Shown: in pieces, positions 1-20,324 of the stretch
Numbering within the stretch: position 1 is the stretch's first letter
How the letters are laid out: each line of letters begins with the position of its first letter
NCBI RefSeq assembly: GCF_023008405.1
Contig: NZ_CP095376.1
Location: 186,001 to 250,000 of the forward strand
Length of the DNA stretch: 64,000 nt
DNA from: Amycolatopsis sp. FBCC-B4732
GTDB lineage: Bacteria > Actinomycetota > Actinomycetes > Mycobacteriales > Pseudonocardiaceae
Direction: 5' to 3'
Made by a program: the position numbers and the translations under genes
The notes under the pieces: model-generated
Told to the model about the DNA's origin: nothing
Databases searched by the model: none
Seen by the model: the letters and a program-made list of their open reading frames with translations, nothing else

Positions 1-3000
1 GGACCCGCAGCAACGGCTGCTGCTGGAGGCGTCCTGGGAGGCGTTCGAGCACGCCGGCGTCGACCCGACGGCGTTGCGCGGCGCGAAGGTCGGCGTCTTC
101 GCCGGCACCTCGGCGCAGGACTACAGCTCGCTGCTCGCCACGATCCCGGCCGAGGCCGAGGGGTACGTCGGCACCGGCACCGCGTCGAGCGTCGTCTCCG
201 GCCGGATCGCCTACACCTTCGGTTTCGAGGGGCCGGCGCTCACGGTGGACACGGCGTGCTCGTCGTCGCTGGTGGCGCTGCACCTGGCCGCGCAGGCGCT
301 GCGTTCGGGCGAGTGCTCGATGGCGCTGGCGGGCGGCGTGACCGTGATGTCCACCCCGGCCGGGTTCATCGAGTTCAGCCGCCAGCGCGGCCTCGCCCCG
401 GACGGCCGTTGCAAGTCGTTCGCCGCGGCGGCCGACGGTGTCGGCTGGTCGGAGGGCGCCGGCGTGCTGCTGGTCGAGCGGCTCTCGGACGCGCTGCGCA
501 AGGGGCACGAAGTTCTCGCCGTGGTCAAGGGTTCCGCGGTGAACCAGGACGGCGCTTCGAACGGCCTCACCGCCCCGAACGGGCCCGCGCAGCAGCGGGT
601 CATCCGCGCCGCACTGGCTTCCGCGCGGCTGGCACCGTCCGATGTGGACGTCGTCGAGGCGCACGGCACCGGCACGGTCCTCGGCGACCCGATCGAGGCG
701 CAGGCCGTGCTGGCCACCTACGGCCAGGACCGGCCGGAGCCGCTCCTGCTGGGCTCGCTCAAGTCGAACATCGGCCACACGCAAGCCGCGGCGGGCGTCG
801 CCGGCGTGATCAAGGTGGTCCAGGCGATGCGCCACGGCGTGCTGCCGGCGACGCTGCACGTCGACGAGCCGTCGCCGCACGTGGACTGGACGGCCGGCTC
901 GGTCGAGCTGCTCACCGAGGCCCGGCCGTGGCCCGCTTCCGACCGGGTCCGGCGGGCCGGGGTGTCGTCGTTCGGGGTGAGCGGCACCAACGCGCACGTC
1001 ATCCTGGAGGAACCGCCGGTCGTCGAGCCGCGGGAAGGGGAAGCCCGGCCGGTGCTGCCGTTCGTGGTCTCCGGACGTGATGCCGAGGGCTTGCGGGCGC
1101 AGGCGGCGAAGCTGCGGGCTGCCGACCTCCCGTTCGCCGATGCCGCTTGGACTCTGGCCACCGGGCGGGCGGCGCTGGAGCACCGGGCCGCCGTGGTGGC
1201 CGCGGATCGGGACGAGCTGATCGAGGGGTTGGGGGCGCTTGCGGAAGGGCGGGCGCACCGGTCTGTCGTGCAGGGCACGCCGGTGAGCGGCGGCGTGGCG
1301 TTCCTGTTCACCGGTCAGGGTTCGCAGCGGGCGGGGATGGGCCGGGAGCTGTACGAGACGTTCCCGGTGTACGCGGCGGCGTTCGACGCGGCTTGTGCGT
1401 TCCTCGACCCGCGGGTCGGGGAGCTGTCGGGTGCGCCGGACACCGATCTTGCGCAGCAGGGGATTTTCGCGGTGGAAGTGGCGTTGTTCCGGCTGCTGGA
1501 GTCGTGGGGTGTGCGGCCGGACGTGGTCGTGGGGCATTCGGTGGGGGAGATCGCGGCGGCACACGTTGCCGGAGTGCTGAGCCTTGAAGACGCGGCCACG
1601 CTGGTCGCCGCCCGGGGGCGGTTGATGCAGGCGCTGCCCGAAGGCGGCGCGATGATCGCGGTCCAAGCGTCCGAAGAGGACATTCAGCTCCCGGACGGCG
1701 TATCCCTCGCCGCGGTGAACGGGCCGGGCGCCGTGGTGCTCTCCGGCGAGGAGGCTGCCGTGACCGAGTACGCGGCGACGTTCGCGAAGACCAAGCGGCT
1801 CAACACGAGTCACGCGTTCCATTCGGCGTTGATGGAGCCGATGCTGGCGGAGTTCGCCGCGGCGATCGACGGGCTCACCGTTGCCGAGCCGGTTGTCCCG
1901 TGGGTGTCCACTGTGGAAGGTGACGGCTCGGGCTACTGGGTGCGTCAGGTCCGTGAGTGTGTCCGGTTCGCGGACGCGGTCAAGGCCACGAACGCGAGCA
2001 CGTTCGTCGAGATCGGACCGGACGCCGTCCTGAGCGCCATGGTCGACGGTGCCATCCCGGTGCTGCGCAAGGACCACGGCGAAGTGCGGACCGCGATGGC
2101 CGCCTTGGCGCGGCTGCACGTCCGCGGGGTGACGCCGGACTGGACGCGCGTGCTGCCCGGCGGGCGGAAGACCGACCTGCCGACGCAGGCGTTCCGGCGC
2201 GAGCGGTTCTGGGTGGAGACGTCCTGGAACGCGGGGGACGTCACCGCCGCCGGGCTGGCCGCCGCGGACCACCCGCTGCTCGGTGCGGCCGTCGAGCTGC
2301 CCGGTACCGGCGGGTGGCTGCTCACCGGCTCGCTGTCGGCCAGGACACACCCGTGGCTGGCCGACCACGCCGTGCAGGGCACCGTGCTGCTGCCCGGCAC
2401 CGCGTTCGTCGAACTCGCGCTGCGCGCCGCCGACGAGGTGGGCTGCGCGGCGATCGAGGAGCTCACCCTCGCCGCGCCGCTGATCCTGCCGCCGAAGGGC
2501 GCGGTCCGGGTCCAGGTCGCCGTCGGGGCGGCCGACGACGACGGCAAGCGGCCGATCACCGTGCACTCGGCCACCGGCGACGACGACCAGGCGTGGCAAC
2601 TGCACGCCACCGGCACCCTCGCCCTCGAGGCACCGGCACCGGGCAGCCTGAGCACTTGGCCGCCCGAGGGCGCCGCGGAAATCGACGTCACCGGGCTCTA
2701 CGACGGCTTGCAGGACAACGGCTTCGGCTACGGTCCCGCGTTCCAGGGCCTGCGCGCGGCCTGGTCGCTCGACGGCGCCGTCTACGCCGAAGTCACCCTG
2801 CCCGACGAGCAAAAGGACGCCGCGGGCCGGTTCGGGCTGCACCCGGCGTTGCTCGACGCCGCTCTGCACGCCGTCGGGCTCGGCGACTTCGTCACCGCCA
2901 AGGGACAGGGGCACCTGCCGTTCTCGTGGAACGGCGTCGCGCTGCGGACGTCCGGGGCGGCGAGCCTGCGGGTGCGGCTGGCGCCGGCCGGGCCGGACAC

Positions 3001-4897
3001 GATCACCCTGACCGTCGCCGACGCGCACGGCCGGCCGGTCGCCTCGGTGGAATCCCTGCTGCTGCGCGCGATCTCGGCGGCCGGCATCGAAGCGCGGGCC
3101 GAGTACCACCGGTCGCTGTTCCGCCTCGACTGGGCGCCCGCCGCCACCGGCGCGGTACCGGCGGCCACCTGCGCGGTTCTCGGCGACCCCGCACTGGCGG
3201 CCGCTTTGCGCGGTGCCGGAGCGGTCGTCAAGACGGGCGGCGAACCGGCGGACTACACGTTCCTGCCGATCACCGGCGACGACGTCCACCAGGTCACCAC
3301 CGAAGTGCTCCGGACCGTGCAGGACTGGTCGACCGGCCGCCTGGTGTTCGTGACCAGGGGTGCGGACCAGGACGTCGCCCTCGCGGCCGCGCGGGGTCTC
3401 GTGCGCACCGCCCAGGCCGAAAACCCGGACCGCTTCACGCTCCTGGACCTCGACGGCGACCTCGACGGCCGCGCCGTCCTCGCCGCCCTCACCGGCGGCG
3501 AACCCCAGGTCCGGCTGCGCGGCGGCGAGACTTTCGCGCCCCGCCTGGCTCGCGTCCCGGCGGGGGAGGCGGCCGCACGCGAGTGGAACCCGGACGGCAC
3601 CGTGCTCATCACCGGCGGCACCGGCACCCTCGGCGGCCTGCTCGCCCGGCACCTCGCGGCGAAGGGCGTCCGGCACCTCGTGCTCGCGGGCCGTCGCGGA
3701 CCGGACACGCCGGGTGTCGCCGAGCTCGTGTCCGCATTGGACGGCCTGGGGGCGCGGGCGGAAGTCGTGGCGTGCGACGCCGCCGACCGCGACGCCTTGG
3801 CGTCGCTCCTGGCCGGGATCCCCGCCGAGCACCCGCTGACCGCCGTCGTGCACACCGCCGGCGTCCTCGACGACGGCGTCGTCGCCTCGCTGACCCCGGA
3901 GCGGTTCGCGACCGTGCTGCGGCCGAAGGCGGACGCCGCGTGGCACCTGCACGAGCTGACCGAGCACCTCGACCTGGCCGCGTTCGTGCTGTTCTCTTCC
4001 GCGGCGAGCACGCTCGGCAACGCCGGGCAGGCCAACTACGCCGCCGCCAACGCCGTCCTCGACGCACTGGCCCGCCACCGGCACGCCCGCGGCCTGCCCG
4101 CGACGGCGCTGGCCTGGGGTCTGTGGGAGCAGTCGAGCGGCCTGCTCGGCGAGCTCACCGACGTCGACAAGCGCCGGATGAACCGCGGCGGCTTCGGCGC
4201 GCTGGCCACGGCGGACGCGCTCGCGCTGTTCGACACCGCCCTCGGCCTGGCCGAACCGGTGCTGCTGCCGATGGAGCTGGACCTCGCGGCGATGCGGACG
4301 CGGATCGGGAGCGGCCCGGTGCCGCCGCTGTTCCGCGGGCTCATCCGCGGCGCCCGCCGTCCGGCCGCCGCGCCGGAGGAAGGTGCGCTGGCCGCCCGGC
4401 TGGCCGCGGTGCCCGCCGAAGAGCAGGAAGCCGTCCTGCTCGACCTGGTGCGGACGCAGGTCGCGGCCGTGCTCGGGCACAAGTCCGCCGACGCCGTCGA
4501 CCCGGAACGCGGGTTCGGCGACTTCGGGTTCGACTCGCTCAGCGCCGTCGAGCTGCGCAACAACCTGGCCGCCGCGACCGGTCTCCGGCTGCCCGCGACG
4601 CTGATCTTCGACTACCCGGACCCGCGGGTTCTCACCGGCTTCCTCCTCGCGGAACTGGGCCGGGGCGAGACCGACGTGGCCGATCCGGCGCTCACGGCGT
4701 TGGCCCAGCTCGAGGCCGGTCTGGCCGCCGGGGAACCGGCGGAAGCGACGCGGATGGCGCTTAGAACCCGTTTGGAAGTGCTGCTTGCCACCCTCTACCC
4801 GCGGACCGGTGACGAGGGCGGCACCGGTGCGGGCCTGGACACCGCGACGGACGAAGAGCTGTTCGCCCTGATCGACCAGGACTCCGAGGTCCACTAG
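1..4897 (+). CDS. Modular type I PKS, one module KS-AT-DH-KR-ACP (5' end outside window)
   Basis: The reading frame is open from base 2, so the gene begins upstream of the window. KS spans to about 1018, with the active Cys codon at 257-259 (TACSSSL) and HGTGT and KSNIGH histidine motifs. AT is about 1297-2160; GHSVGE (Ser codon 1538-1540) and HAFH are the signature of malonyl-CoA specificity. DH is about 2270-3100 with HxxxGxxxxP ([10 protein letters not shown]) and a second-half [10 protein letters not shown] is about 3590-4350 with GGTGTLG, the LDD motif of B-type reductases and NYAAAN. ACP carries FGFDSL with Ser codon 4535-4537. The tail ending [11 protein letters not shown] resembles a class 1 C-terminal docking domain that would pair with the coiled N-terminus of the next protein 43 bp downstream. 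No ER is seen, so the module should install a C=C, probably E. Confidence 0.96.
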   Translation, partial: DPQQRLLLEASWEAFEHAGVDPTALRGAKVGVFAGTSAQDYSSLLATIPAEAEGYVGTGTASSVVSGRIAYTFGFEGPALTVDTACSSSLVALHLAAQALRSGECSMALAGGVTVMSTPAGFIEFSRQRGLAPDGRCKSFAAAADGVGWSEGAGVLLVERLSDALRKGHEVLAVVKGSAVNQDGASNGLTAPNGPAQQRVIRAALASARLAPSDVDVVEAHGTGTVLGDPIEAQAVLATYGQDRPEPLLLGSLKSNIGHTQAAAGVAGVIKVVQAMRHGVLPATLHVDEPSPHVDWTAGSVELLTEARPWPASDRVRRAGVSSFGVSGTNAHVILEEPPVVEPREGEARPVLPFVVSGRDAEGLRAQAAKLRAADLPFADAAWTLATGRAALEHRAAVVAADRDELIEGLGALAEGRAHRSVVQGTPVSGGVAFLFTGQGSQRAGMGRELYETFPVYAAAFDAACAFLDPRVGELSGAPDTDLAQQGIFAVEVALFRLLESWGVRPDVVVGHSVGEIAAAHVAGVLSLEDAATLVAARGRLMQALPEGGAMIAVQASEEDIQLPDGVSLAAVNGPGAVVLSGEEAAVTEYAATFAKTKRLNTSHAFHSALMEPMLAEFAAAIDGLTVAEPVVPWVSTVEGDGSGYWVRQVRECVRFADAVKATNASTFVEIGPDAVLSAMVDGAIPVLRKDHGEVRTAMAALARLHVRGVTPDWTRVLPGGRKTDLPTQAFRRERFWVETSWNAGDVTAAGLAAADHPLLGAAVELPGTGGWLLTGSLSARTHPWLADHAVQGTVLLPGTAFVELALRAADEVGCAAIEELTLAAPLILPPKGAVRVQVAVGAADDDGKRPITVHSATGDDDQAWQLHATGTLALEAPAPGSLSTWPPEGAAEIDVTGLYDGLQDNGFGYGPAFQGLRAAWSLDGAVYAEVTLPDEQKDAAGRFGLHPALLDAALHAVGLGDFVTAKGQGHLPFSWNGVALRTSGAASLRVRLAPAGPDTITLTVADAHGRPVASVESLLLRAISAAGIEARAEYHRSLFRLDWAPAATGAVPAATCAVLGDPALAAALRGAGAVVKTGGEPADYTFLPITGDDVHQVTTEVLRTVQDWSTGRLVFVTRGADQDVALAAARGLVRTAQAENPDRFTLLDLDGDLDGRAVLAALTGGEPQVRLRGGETFAPRLARVPAGEAAAREWNPDGTVLITGGTGTLGGLLARHLAAKGVRHLVLAGRRGPDTPGVAELVSALDGLGARAEVVACDAADRDALASLLAGIPAEHPLTAVVHTAGVLDDGVVASLTPERFATVLRPKADAAWHLHELTEHLDLAAFVLFSSAASTLGNAGQANYAAANAVLDALARHRHARGLPATALAWGLWEQSSGLLGELTDVDKRRMNRGGFGALATADALALFDTALGLAEPVLLPMELDLAAMRTRIGSGPVPPLFRGLIRGARRPAAAPEEGALAARLAAVPAEEQEAVLLDLVRTQVAAVLGHKSADAVDPERGFGDFGFDSLSAVELRNNLAAATGLRLPATLIFDYPDPRVLTGFLLAELGRGETDVADPALTALAQLEAGLAAGEPAEATRMALRTRLEVLLATLYPRTGDEGGTGAGLDTATDEELFALIDQDSEVH

Positions 4898-4940
4898 CGG
4901 CCGCCCGCCGACCCACCGATCCACCGAGGAGACGCCCGGA

Positions 4941-15719
<10,779 letters not shown>

Positions 15720-15739
15720 AACCCAAGAGAAGGAACAAG

Positions 15740-16960
15740 ATGACCGACTTCGTCATGCCGCAGATCGACCCGGCGCTGCTGCCGCCGTCCGTCCGTTATG
15801 GACTGTCGGACACGCTGCCGTGGCTGGGCCGGATGCGTGCGGCCAACCCGGTGCTGCGCGACCCGTTCGGCATGCACCACGTGTTCACCTACGCCGAGGT
15901 GCAGCAGGCGCTGGCCGACCCCGGCACGTTCTCCAGCGACCCGTCGCACGTGATGCCGCAGGCCGCCGCCGAACTGTCCGCCGGCATGCTCGCGGTGATG
16001 GACCCGCCCGCGCACACCAAGGTCCGCCGGATCGCCAGCGCCGCGTTCACCCCGAAGCGCGTCAAGGACCTCAACGACCGCATCGCGCAGATCGCCGAGG
16101 AGCTGCTCGACGCCGTGCCCGGCGACGAGTTCGACTTCGTCACGGCGTTCTCGCAGTACTTGCCGCTGGTCGTGGTGTCGGAGCTGCTCGGCATCCCGAG
16201 GACCGACCTGCCGCAGTTCATCGCCTGGACCGAGGCACTGCTCCAGGTCACCGTGCCGAACCCGAACGACGCCGCCGAGATGGACGCCGCCATGCAGGCG
16301 GCCATGTTCGGCCCGCTCGTCCAGATGCAGCAGTACATGGCCGGCTTGTGCGCGGAGCTGCGTGCGAACCCGCGCGACGGCTTCATCAGCGACCTGCTCC
16401 AGGCCGAAGTGGACGGTGAGCGGCTCGCCGACCACGAAGCCGTCAACCTCGCCATCCAGCTGCTGCAGGCCGGGCACATCACGTCGGCGTCGGTGCTGGC
16501 GAACTTCGTGCTGCGGCTGGGCGAGCACCCGGGCGTCGAGGCGCGCCTGCGCGCCGACCCGGCGCTGATCCCGGCCGCCGTCGACGAGGCACTGCGGTTC
16601 ACCCCGCCGGTGCCGCGCCTGCAGCGGTTCACCACCACCGACACCGAGCTCGGCGGCGTCGCCATCCCGGCGAAGAGCATGGTCTTCCTGTCGCTGCTGT
16701 CGGCCAACCACGACGAAAAGGTGTTCGCGAACCCGGACGCGTTCGACATCGACCGCGGTGCCGCCCGCAACCTCACCTTCGGCCACGGCATCCACTACTG
16801 CTTCGGCGCGGCGCTGGCCAAGACCGAGGCGAAGTTCGGCATCGAAGCCCTGCTGCGCCGGTACTCCTCGATCGAGGTCCTGACCGGCGAGCCGGTCGAG
16901 TTCTACGAAAGCGAGCTGTTCACGCCGAAGAGCGTCCGGGTGCGGGTGCGGCGGGCGTGA
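15740..16960 (+). CDS. Cytochrome P450 (tailoring, first of three)
   Basis: 406 aa, a normal length for a soluble bacterial P450 (CYP105/107-like). The K-helix ExxR is EALR and the heme loop is FGHGIHYCFG with the proximal Cys. The I-helix reads LQAGHITSA: the usual acidic residue before the conserved Thr is Ile. RBS AGAAGGA precedes ATG 15740, 20 bp after the PKS stop, and the stop overlaps the next P450 start as GTGA. The context says post-PKS oxidation of the polyketide or a sugar-decorated intermediate. No ferredoxin lies beside it in this part of the window. The exact substrate is unknown. It is clearly paralogous to the next gene (shared RLQR-TTxDTE and LLSANHD-like stretches). Confidence 0.95.
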   Translation: MTDFVMPQIDPALLPPSVRYGLSDTLPWLGRMRAANPVLRDPFGMHHVFTYAEVQQALADPGTFSSDPSHVMPQAAAELSAGMLAVMDPPAHTKVRRIASAAFTPKRVKDLNDRIAQIAEELLDAVPGDEFDFVTAFSQYLPLVVVSELLGIPRTDLPQFIAWTEALLQVTVPNPNDAAEMDAAMQAAMFGPLVQMQQYMAGLCAELRANPRDGFISDLLQAEVDGERLADHEAVNLAIQLLQAGHITSASVLANFVLRLGEHPGVEARLRADPALIPAAVDEALRFTPPVPRLQRFTTTDTELGGVAIPAKSMVFLSLLSANHDEKVFANPDAFDIDRGAARNLTFGHGIHYCFGAALAKTEAKFGIEALLRRYSSIEVLTGEPVEFYESELFTPKSVRVRVRRA

Positions 16961-18183
16961 CCAGCGCACTGTCCAGTGAGGACGTCCCGTCGGCGCGGTT
17001 CGGCCTGGGCGAGCAGCTCGCCTGGCTGCGGCGCAAGCGGGAGGACGGCGGGGTGCACGTCGACGCGTCCGGGGCGCACCACGTCTTCTCCCACGCCGAC
17101 GTCGAGCGCGTCACCAAGGACCCGGCCACGTTCTCCAGCAACCCGGCGCGGGTGCTGCCCGAGGACGTGCCGAACATGACCGAGGGGATGATGCTCGTCG
17201 CCGACCCGCCGCAGCACGGCAAGCTGCGGCGGCTGGCGGCGCAGGCGTTCACCCCGCGCAAGATGCGCGACCTCGGCCCGCGGGTCACCGAGATCGCCGA
17301 GGGCCTGCTCGCCCGCGCGCCGGAAGGCGGCTTCGACGCGGTCGAGCACTTCACGGTCGAGCTGCCCGCGACGATGATCGCCGAGCTGTTCGGCATCCCG
17401 GCCGCCGACGCGGGCGCGTTCCGGTCGCTGGTCGAGCAGATCATGGCGATCGAGCCGCCGGACCTCACCGACGAAGCCGCGGTGCGGGCGGCGGCGGACA
17501 GCGCGCTGGGCGGCCCGTTCCTCGAGCTGATGGGCTACCTGCTGCAGCTGTGCGCGCGCCGGCGCGCCGAACCGGGGCCGGGGTTGATCTCGGACCTGGT
17601 GCGCGCGCGGCTGGACGGCGAGCGGCTGGCCGATCCGGAGGTGGCGAGCCTGGCCGTGCAGATCCTGCAGGCCGGGCACCTCACCACCGCCGCCGTGCTC
17701 GGGCACGCCCTCGTGCTGCTGGCCGAGCACCCGGAAGCGCAGGCCGCGCTGCGGGCCGACCGCGCGCTGATCCCGGGCGCGGTCGAAGAAGTGCTGCGCT
17801 GCCGGCCGCCGTCCACGCGGCTGCAGCGCTACACCACGGTGGACACCGAGGTCGCCGGGCACGGGATCCCGGCGGGCGCGGTCGTCGTGCCGTGGATGCT
17901 CTCGGCCAACCACGACGACGCCGTGTTCGACGCCCCGGACGTGTTCGACATCCGCCGCAGCCCGAACCGCCACCTGACGTTCGGGCACGGCATCCACTTC
18001 TGCCTCGGCGCGATGCTCGCGCGCGTCGAGCTGACCGGTGCGCTGAACGCGCTGTTCGACCACGTTCCGCCGTGGACGGTCGACGGCGTCGTCGAGTACC
18101 AGGAATCCCATCTGCTGTTCGGACCGAAGCGGGTTCCGCTGGTCGTCAGCACCACCCCCACCGATCGGAGAGATCTCCCGTGA
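16957..18183 (+). CDS. Cytochrome P450 (tailoring, second of three)
   Basis: 408 aa from GTG 16957, overlapping the previous stop by four bases. ExxR is EVLR and the heme loop is FGHGIHFCLG. The I-helix LQAGHLTTA again lacks the acidic residue, here Leu, while keeping Thr-Thr. It aligns along its whole length with the preceding P450 (TFSS, DPP-H-KLRR, SANHDDAVF), so the two arose by tandem duplication. No strong RBS is visible; translational coupling through the overlap is likely. Role inferred: a second oxidation on the same polyketide or a consecutive step with its paralogue. Confidence 0.95.
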   Translation: MTSALSSEDVPSARFGLGEQLAWLRRKREDGGVHVDASGAHHVFSHADVERVTKDPATFSSNPARVLPEDVPNMTEGMMLVADPPQHGKLRRLAAQAFTPRKMRDLGPRVTEIAEGLLARAPEGGFDAVEHFTVELPATMIAELFGIPAADAGAFRSLVEQIMAIEPPDLTDEAAVRAAADSALGGPFLELMGYLLQLCARRRAEPGPGLISDLVRARLDGERLADPEVASLAVQILQAGHLTTAAVLGHALVLLAEHPEAQAALRADRALIPGAVEEVLRCRPPSTRLQRYTTVDTEVAGHGIPAGAVVVPWMLSANHDDAVFDAPDVFDIRRSPNRHLTFGHGIHFCLGAMLARVELTGALNALFDHVPPWTVDGVVEYQESHLLFGPKRVPLVVSTTPTDRRDLP

Positions 18184-19409
18184 CCGAAACCCTCGACACC
18201 GCGACCGGGGTGCCGTCGTTCCCGCTGCCGCGCGGCAAGTGCCCGTACCACCCGCCCGCCGCGTACGCGGAGCTGCACGAGAACGCACCGCTGTCCGAAG
18301 TGGAGCTCGTCGACGGCAAGCGGGCCTGGGTCGTCACCGGCTACGCGGAAGCCCGCGCGCTGCTGTCGGACCCGCGGCTCTCGGCCGCCCGTTCGCACCC
18401 GGACTTCCCGAACAACGCCAAGATCATGCCCGGCACCGGCATGCCGCAGCCGGTGCCCGAGGGCGACGCGCTGACGTTCGCGCAGCTCGACGACCCGGAG
18501 CACAACGCCCAGCGCAAGCTGGTGATCCCGAGCTTCACGCTGCGCCAGGCCAAGGCGATGCGCCCGAAGATCCAGAAGATCGTCGACGAGCTGATCGACG
18601 GCATGCTGGCCGACGGCCCCGGCGCGGACCTCGTGTCGGCGTTCGCGGTGCCGTTCCCGGCGATGATGATGGCGGAGCTGTTCGGCGTGCCGGAGGAGGA
18701 CCGCGCGGTCTACACCGAGCACGTCCAGTACCTGGCGACCCGGCCGGACATGATGGTGCCGGCGATCTACACGCTGTCCGACTTCTACACGAAGCTCTTC
18801 GAGCGCAAGCGCGCCGAGCCGGCCGACGACCTGGCCACGCACATGGTCACCAGCTTCGACGAGCGGCCCGAGGAGATCGGCTTCCAGCAGCTGCTCAACT
18901 CGGCGATGCTGGTCACGGTGTCGGGCAACGAGTCCACGATGACGATGATCTCGCTGGGCGCGTTCGCGGTGCTGGACAACCCGGCGCAGGCGGACGTCCT
19001 GCGCGCCGACCCGGCGGGCGCGGCCCCGCGCGCGGTGGAGGAGCTGCTGCGCTACATCTCGGCCGGTGACATCATTTCGCGCCTGGCCACCGAGGACATC
19101 GAGATCGGCGGCCGGACCGTGCGTGCGGGGGAGGGCGTCATCCTGGCGACGCCGGCGGTCAACCGCGACCCCGAAGCGTTCCCGGCGCCGCACGAGCTCG
19201 ACCTGCGCCGCGACCACAAGACGCACCTGACCTTCGGCCACGGCCCGCACCAGTGCGTCGCGATGAACTTCGCGACGGCCGCGCTCGAGGTCGTCTTCTC
19301 GACGCTGTTCACCCGCCTCCCCGGCCTGCGGCTGGCGGTCCCGTCGGAGGAGGTGCCGCCGGGCGGGCTGGGCGTCTACCGCGTCGCCGAGCTCCCGGTC
19401 ACGTGGTGA
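18180..19409 (+). CDS. Cytochrome P450 (tailoring, third of three)
   Basis: 409 aa from GTG 18180, which overlaps the upstream stop as GTGA; the open frame reaches further back but only through the previous gene. The N-terminus with FPLPRGKCPYHPP is typical of actinobacterial CYP105/107-type enzymes. ExxR is ELLR. The I-helix VSGNESTMT carries the acid but Ser where Thr is usual. The heme loop FGHGPHQCVA keeps the Cys but has Ala where the family nearly always has Gly. It is more distant from the other two P450s than they are from each other, so it probably acts at a different position. Stop and next start overlap (GTGA). Confidence 0.94.
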   Translation: MTETLDTATGVPSFPLPRGKCPYHPPAAYAELHENAPLSEVELVDGKRAWVVTGYAEARALLSDPRLSAARSHPDFPNNAKIMPGTGMPQPVPEGDALTFAQLDDPEHNAQRKLVIPSFTLRQAKAMRPKIQKIVDELIDGMLADGPGADLVSAFAVPFPAMMMAELFGVPEEDRAVYTEHVQYLATRPDMMVPAIYTLSDFYTKLFERKRAEPADDLATHMVTSFDERPEEIGFQQLLNSAMLVTVSGNESTMTMISLGAFAVLDNPAQADVLRADPAGAAPRAVEELLRYISAGDIISRLATEDIEIGGRTVRAGEGVILATPAVNRDPEAFPAPHELDLRRDHKTHLTFGHGPHQCVAMNFATAALEVVFSTLFTRLPGLRLAVPSEEVPPGGLGVYRVAELPVTW

Positions 19410-20149
19410 CCGCGGACCGCTGGTTCCGCCGGTTCCACGAGGCGCCGGCGGCCAAGGCGCGGCTGGTGTGCCTGCCGCACGCGGGCGGTTCGGCGTCGTT
19501 CTACTTCCCGGTGTCGCGGGCGCTCGCCCCGGACGTCGAAGTCCTGTCCGTGCAGTACCCGGGGCGGCAGGACCGGCGGAAGGAACCGTTCGTGCCCACC
19601 GTCGGAGGGCTCGCCGACGAGATCGCCACCCTGCTGCGGGGGCTCGACGAGCGGCCGCTGGCGCTGTTCGGGCACAGCATGGGCGCGATGGTCGCGTACG
19701 AGGTCACGCGGCGGCTGGAGGCCGGCGGGCCGGCGCCGGTGGCGCTGTTCGTCTCCGGCCGCCGCGCGCCCGACCGGTACCGCGACGACCGCGTCCACAC
19801 CCGCTCCGACGAGGGGGTGCTGGCCGAGGTGCGCCGCCTGAGCGGCACGGAGGCGGACCTCCTCGGCGACGACGAGGTGGTCCGGATGATCCTGCCGGTG
19901 CTGCGCAACGACTACCGCGCGGTGGAGACCTACCGGCACCCGCCGGGCGTCCGGCTGGCGACGCCGGTGGTGGCGTTCACCGGCACCGAGGACCCGGTGG
20001 CGTCGGTGGACGAGGTCTCCGCCTGGGCGGAGCACACCACCGGCGGCTTCGAGCTGGTGCCGCTGCCGGGTGGCCACTTCTTCCTGACCCGCCACCAGGA
20101 CGCCGTGCTGCGGACGATGGCCGACCGGCTGGGCCGGGTTCCCGCCTGA
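19406..20149 (+). CDS. Type II thioesterase (PKS editing)
   Basis: 247 aa from GTG 19406; the longer frame upstream lies inside the P450. An alpha/beta-hydrolase of the GrsT/RifR type: CLPHAGGSASFY near the N-terminus, nucleophile elbow GHSMGA, a late Asp in TGTEDP and His in PGGHFFL. Such enzymes remove wrong or decarboxylated acyl groups from stalled carrier proteins. It is the last gene of the PKS-P450 transcription unit, coupled by overlap and followed within six bases by a strong hairpin. The low-confidence alternative is a stand-alone hydrolase for the product. Confidence 0.93.
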   Translation: MTADRWFRRFHEAPAAKARLVCLPHAGGSASFYFPVSRALAPDVEVLSVQYPGRQDRRKEPFVPTVGGLADEIATLLRGLDERPLALFGHSMGAMVAYEVTRRLEAGGPAPVALFVSGRRAPDRYRDDRVHTRSDEGVLAEVRRLSGTEADLLGDDEVVRMILPVLRNDYRAVETYRHPPGVRLATPVVAFTGTEDPVASVDEVSAWAEHTTGGFELVPLPGGHFFLTRHQDAVLRTMADRLGRVPA

Positions 20150-20154
20150 GAGCG

Positions 20155-20189
20155 GACCGCGGGGTGCGGGTGGTCCGCACCCCGCGGTC
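20155..20189 (+). terminator. Perfect 15-bp hairpin ending the PKS operon
   Basis: Arms 20155-20169 and 20175-20189 are exact reverse complements with a five-base loop. There is no T-run, as is common for actinobacterial terminators. It sits immediately after the type II thioesterase stop and marks the end of the biosynthetic transcription unit. Confidence 0.75.
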
Positions 20190-20324
20190 TACTCGGAGTA
20201 GTGCGGTTGCGACGTCCGGGCTATTTCCGGCCGGATCGGTCACACCGGGCCCCCTTTCGTCGATGTGCCCCGCGGGGATCCCCGCCGCGAGTGTGGGGAC
20301 GGGACACATCTGGGGGGATGACTC

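Noticed and set aside
1957..4764. 935-codon + strand open frame inside the first PKS gene
   Set aside because: Arg/Ala/Gly-rich out-of-frame shadow typical of high-GC coding DNA, while the real frame has all PKS domains.
17550..18179. N-terminal extension of the third P450
   Set aside because: Overlaps the second P450 in another frame. The GTGA junction and normal family length support GTG 18180.
20190..20324. Possible riboswitch-like structure before the first PKD gene
   Set aside because: Several short GC stems can be drawn but none matches a known class, and GC-rich leaders fold readily.
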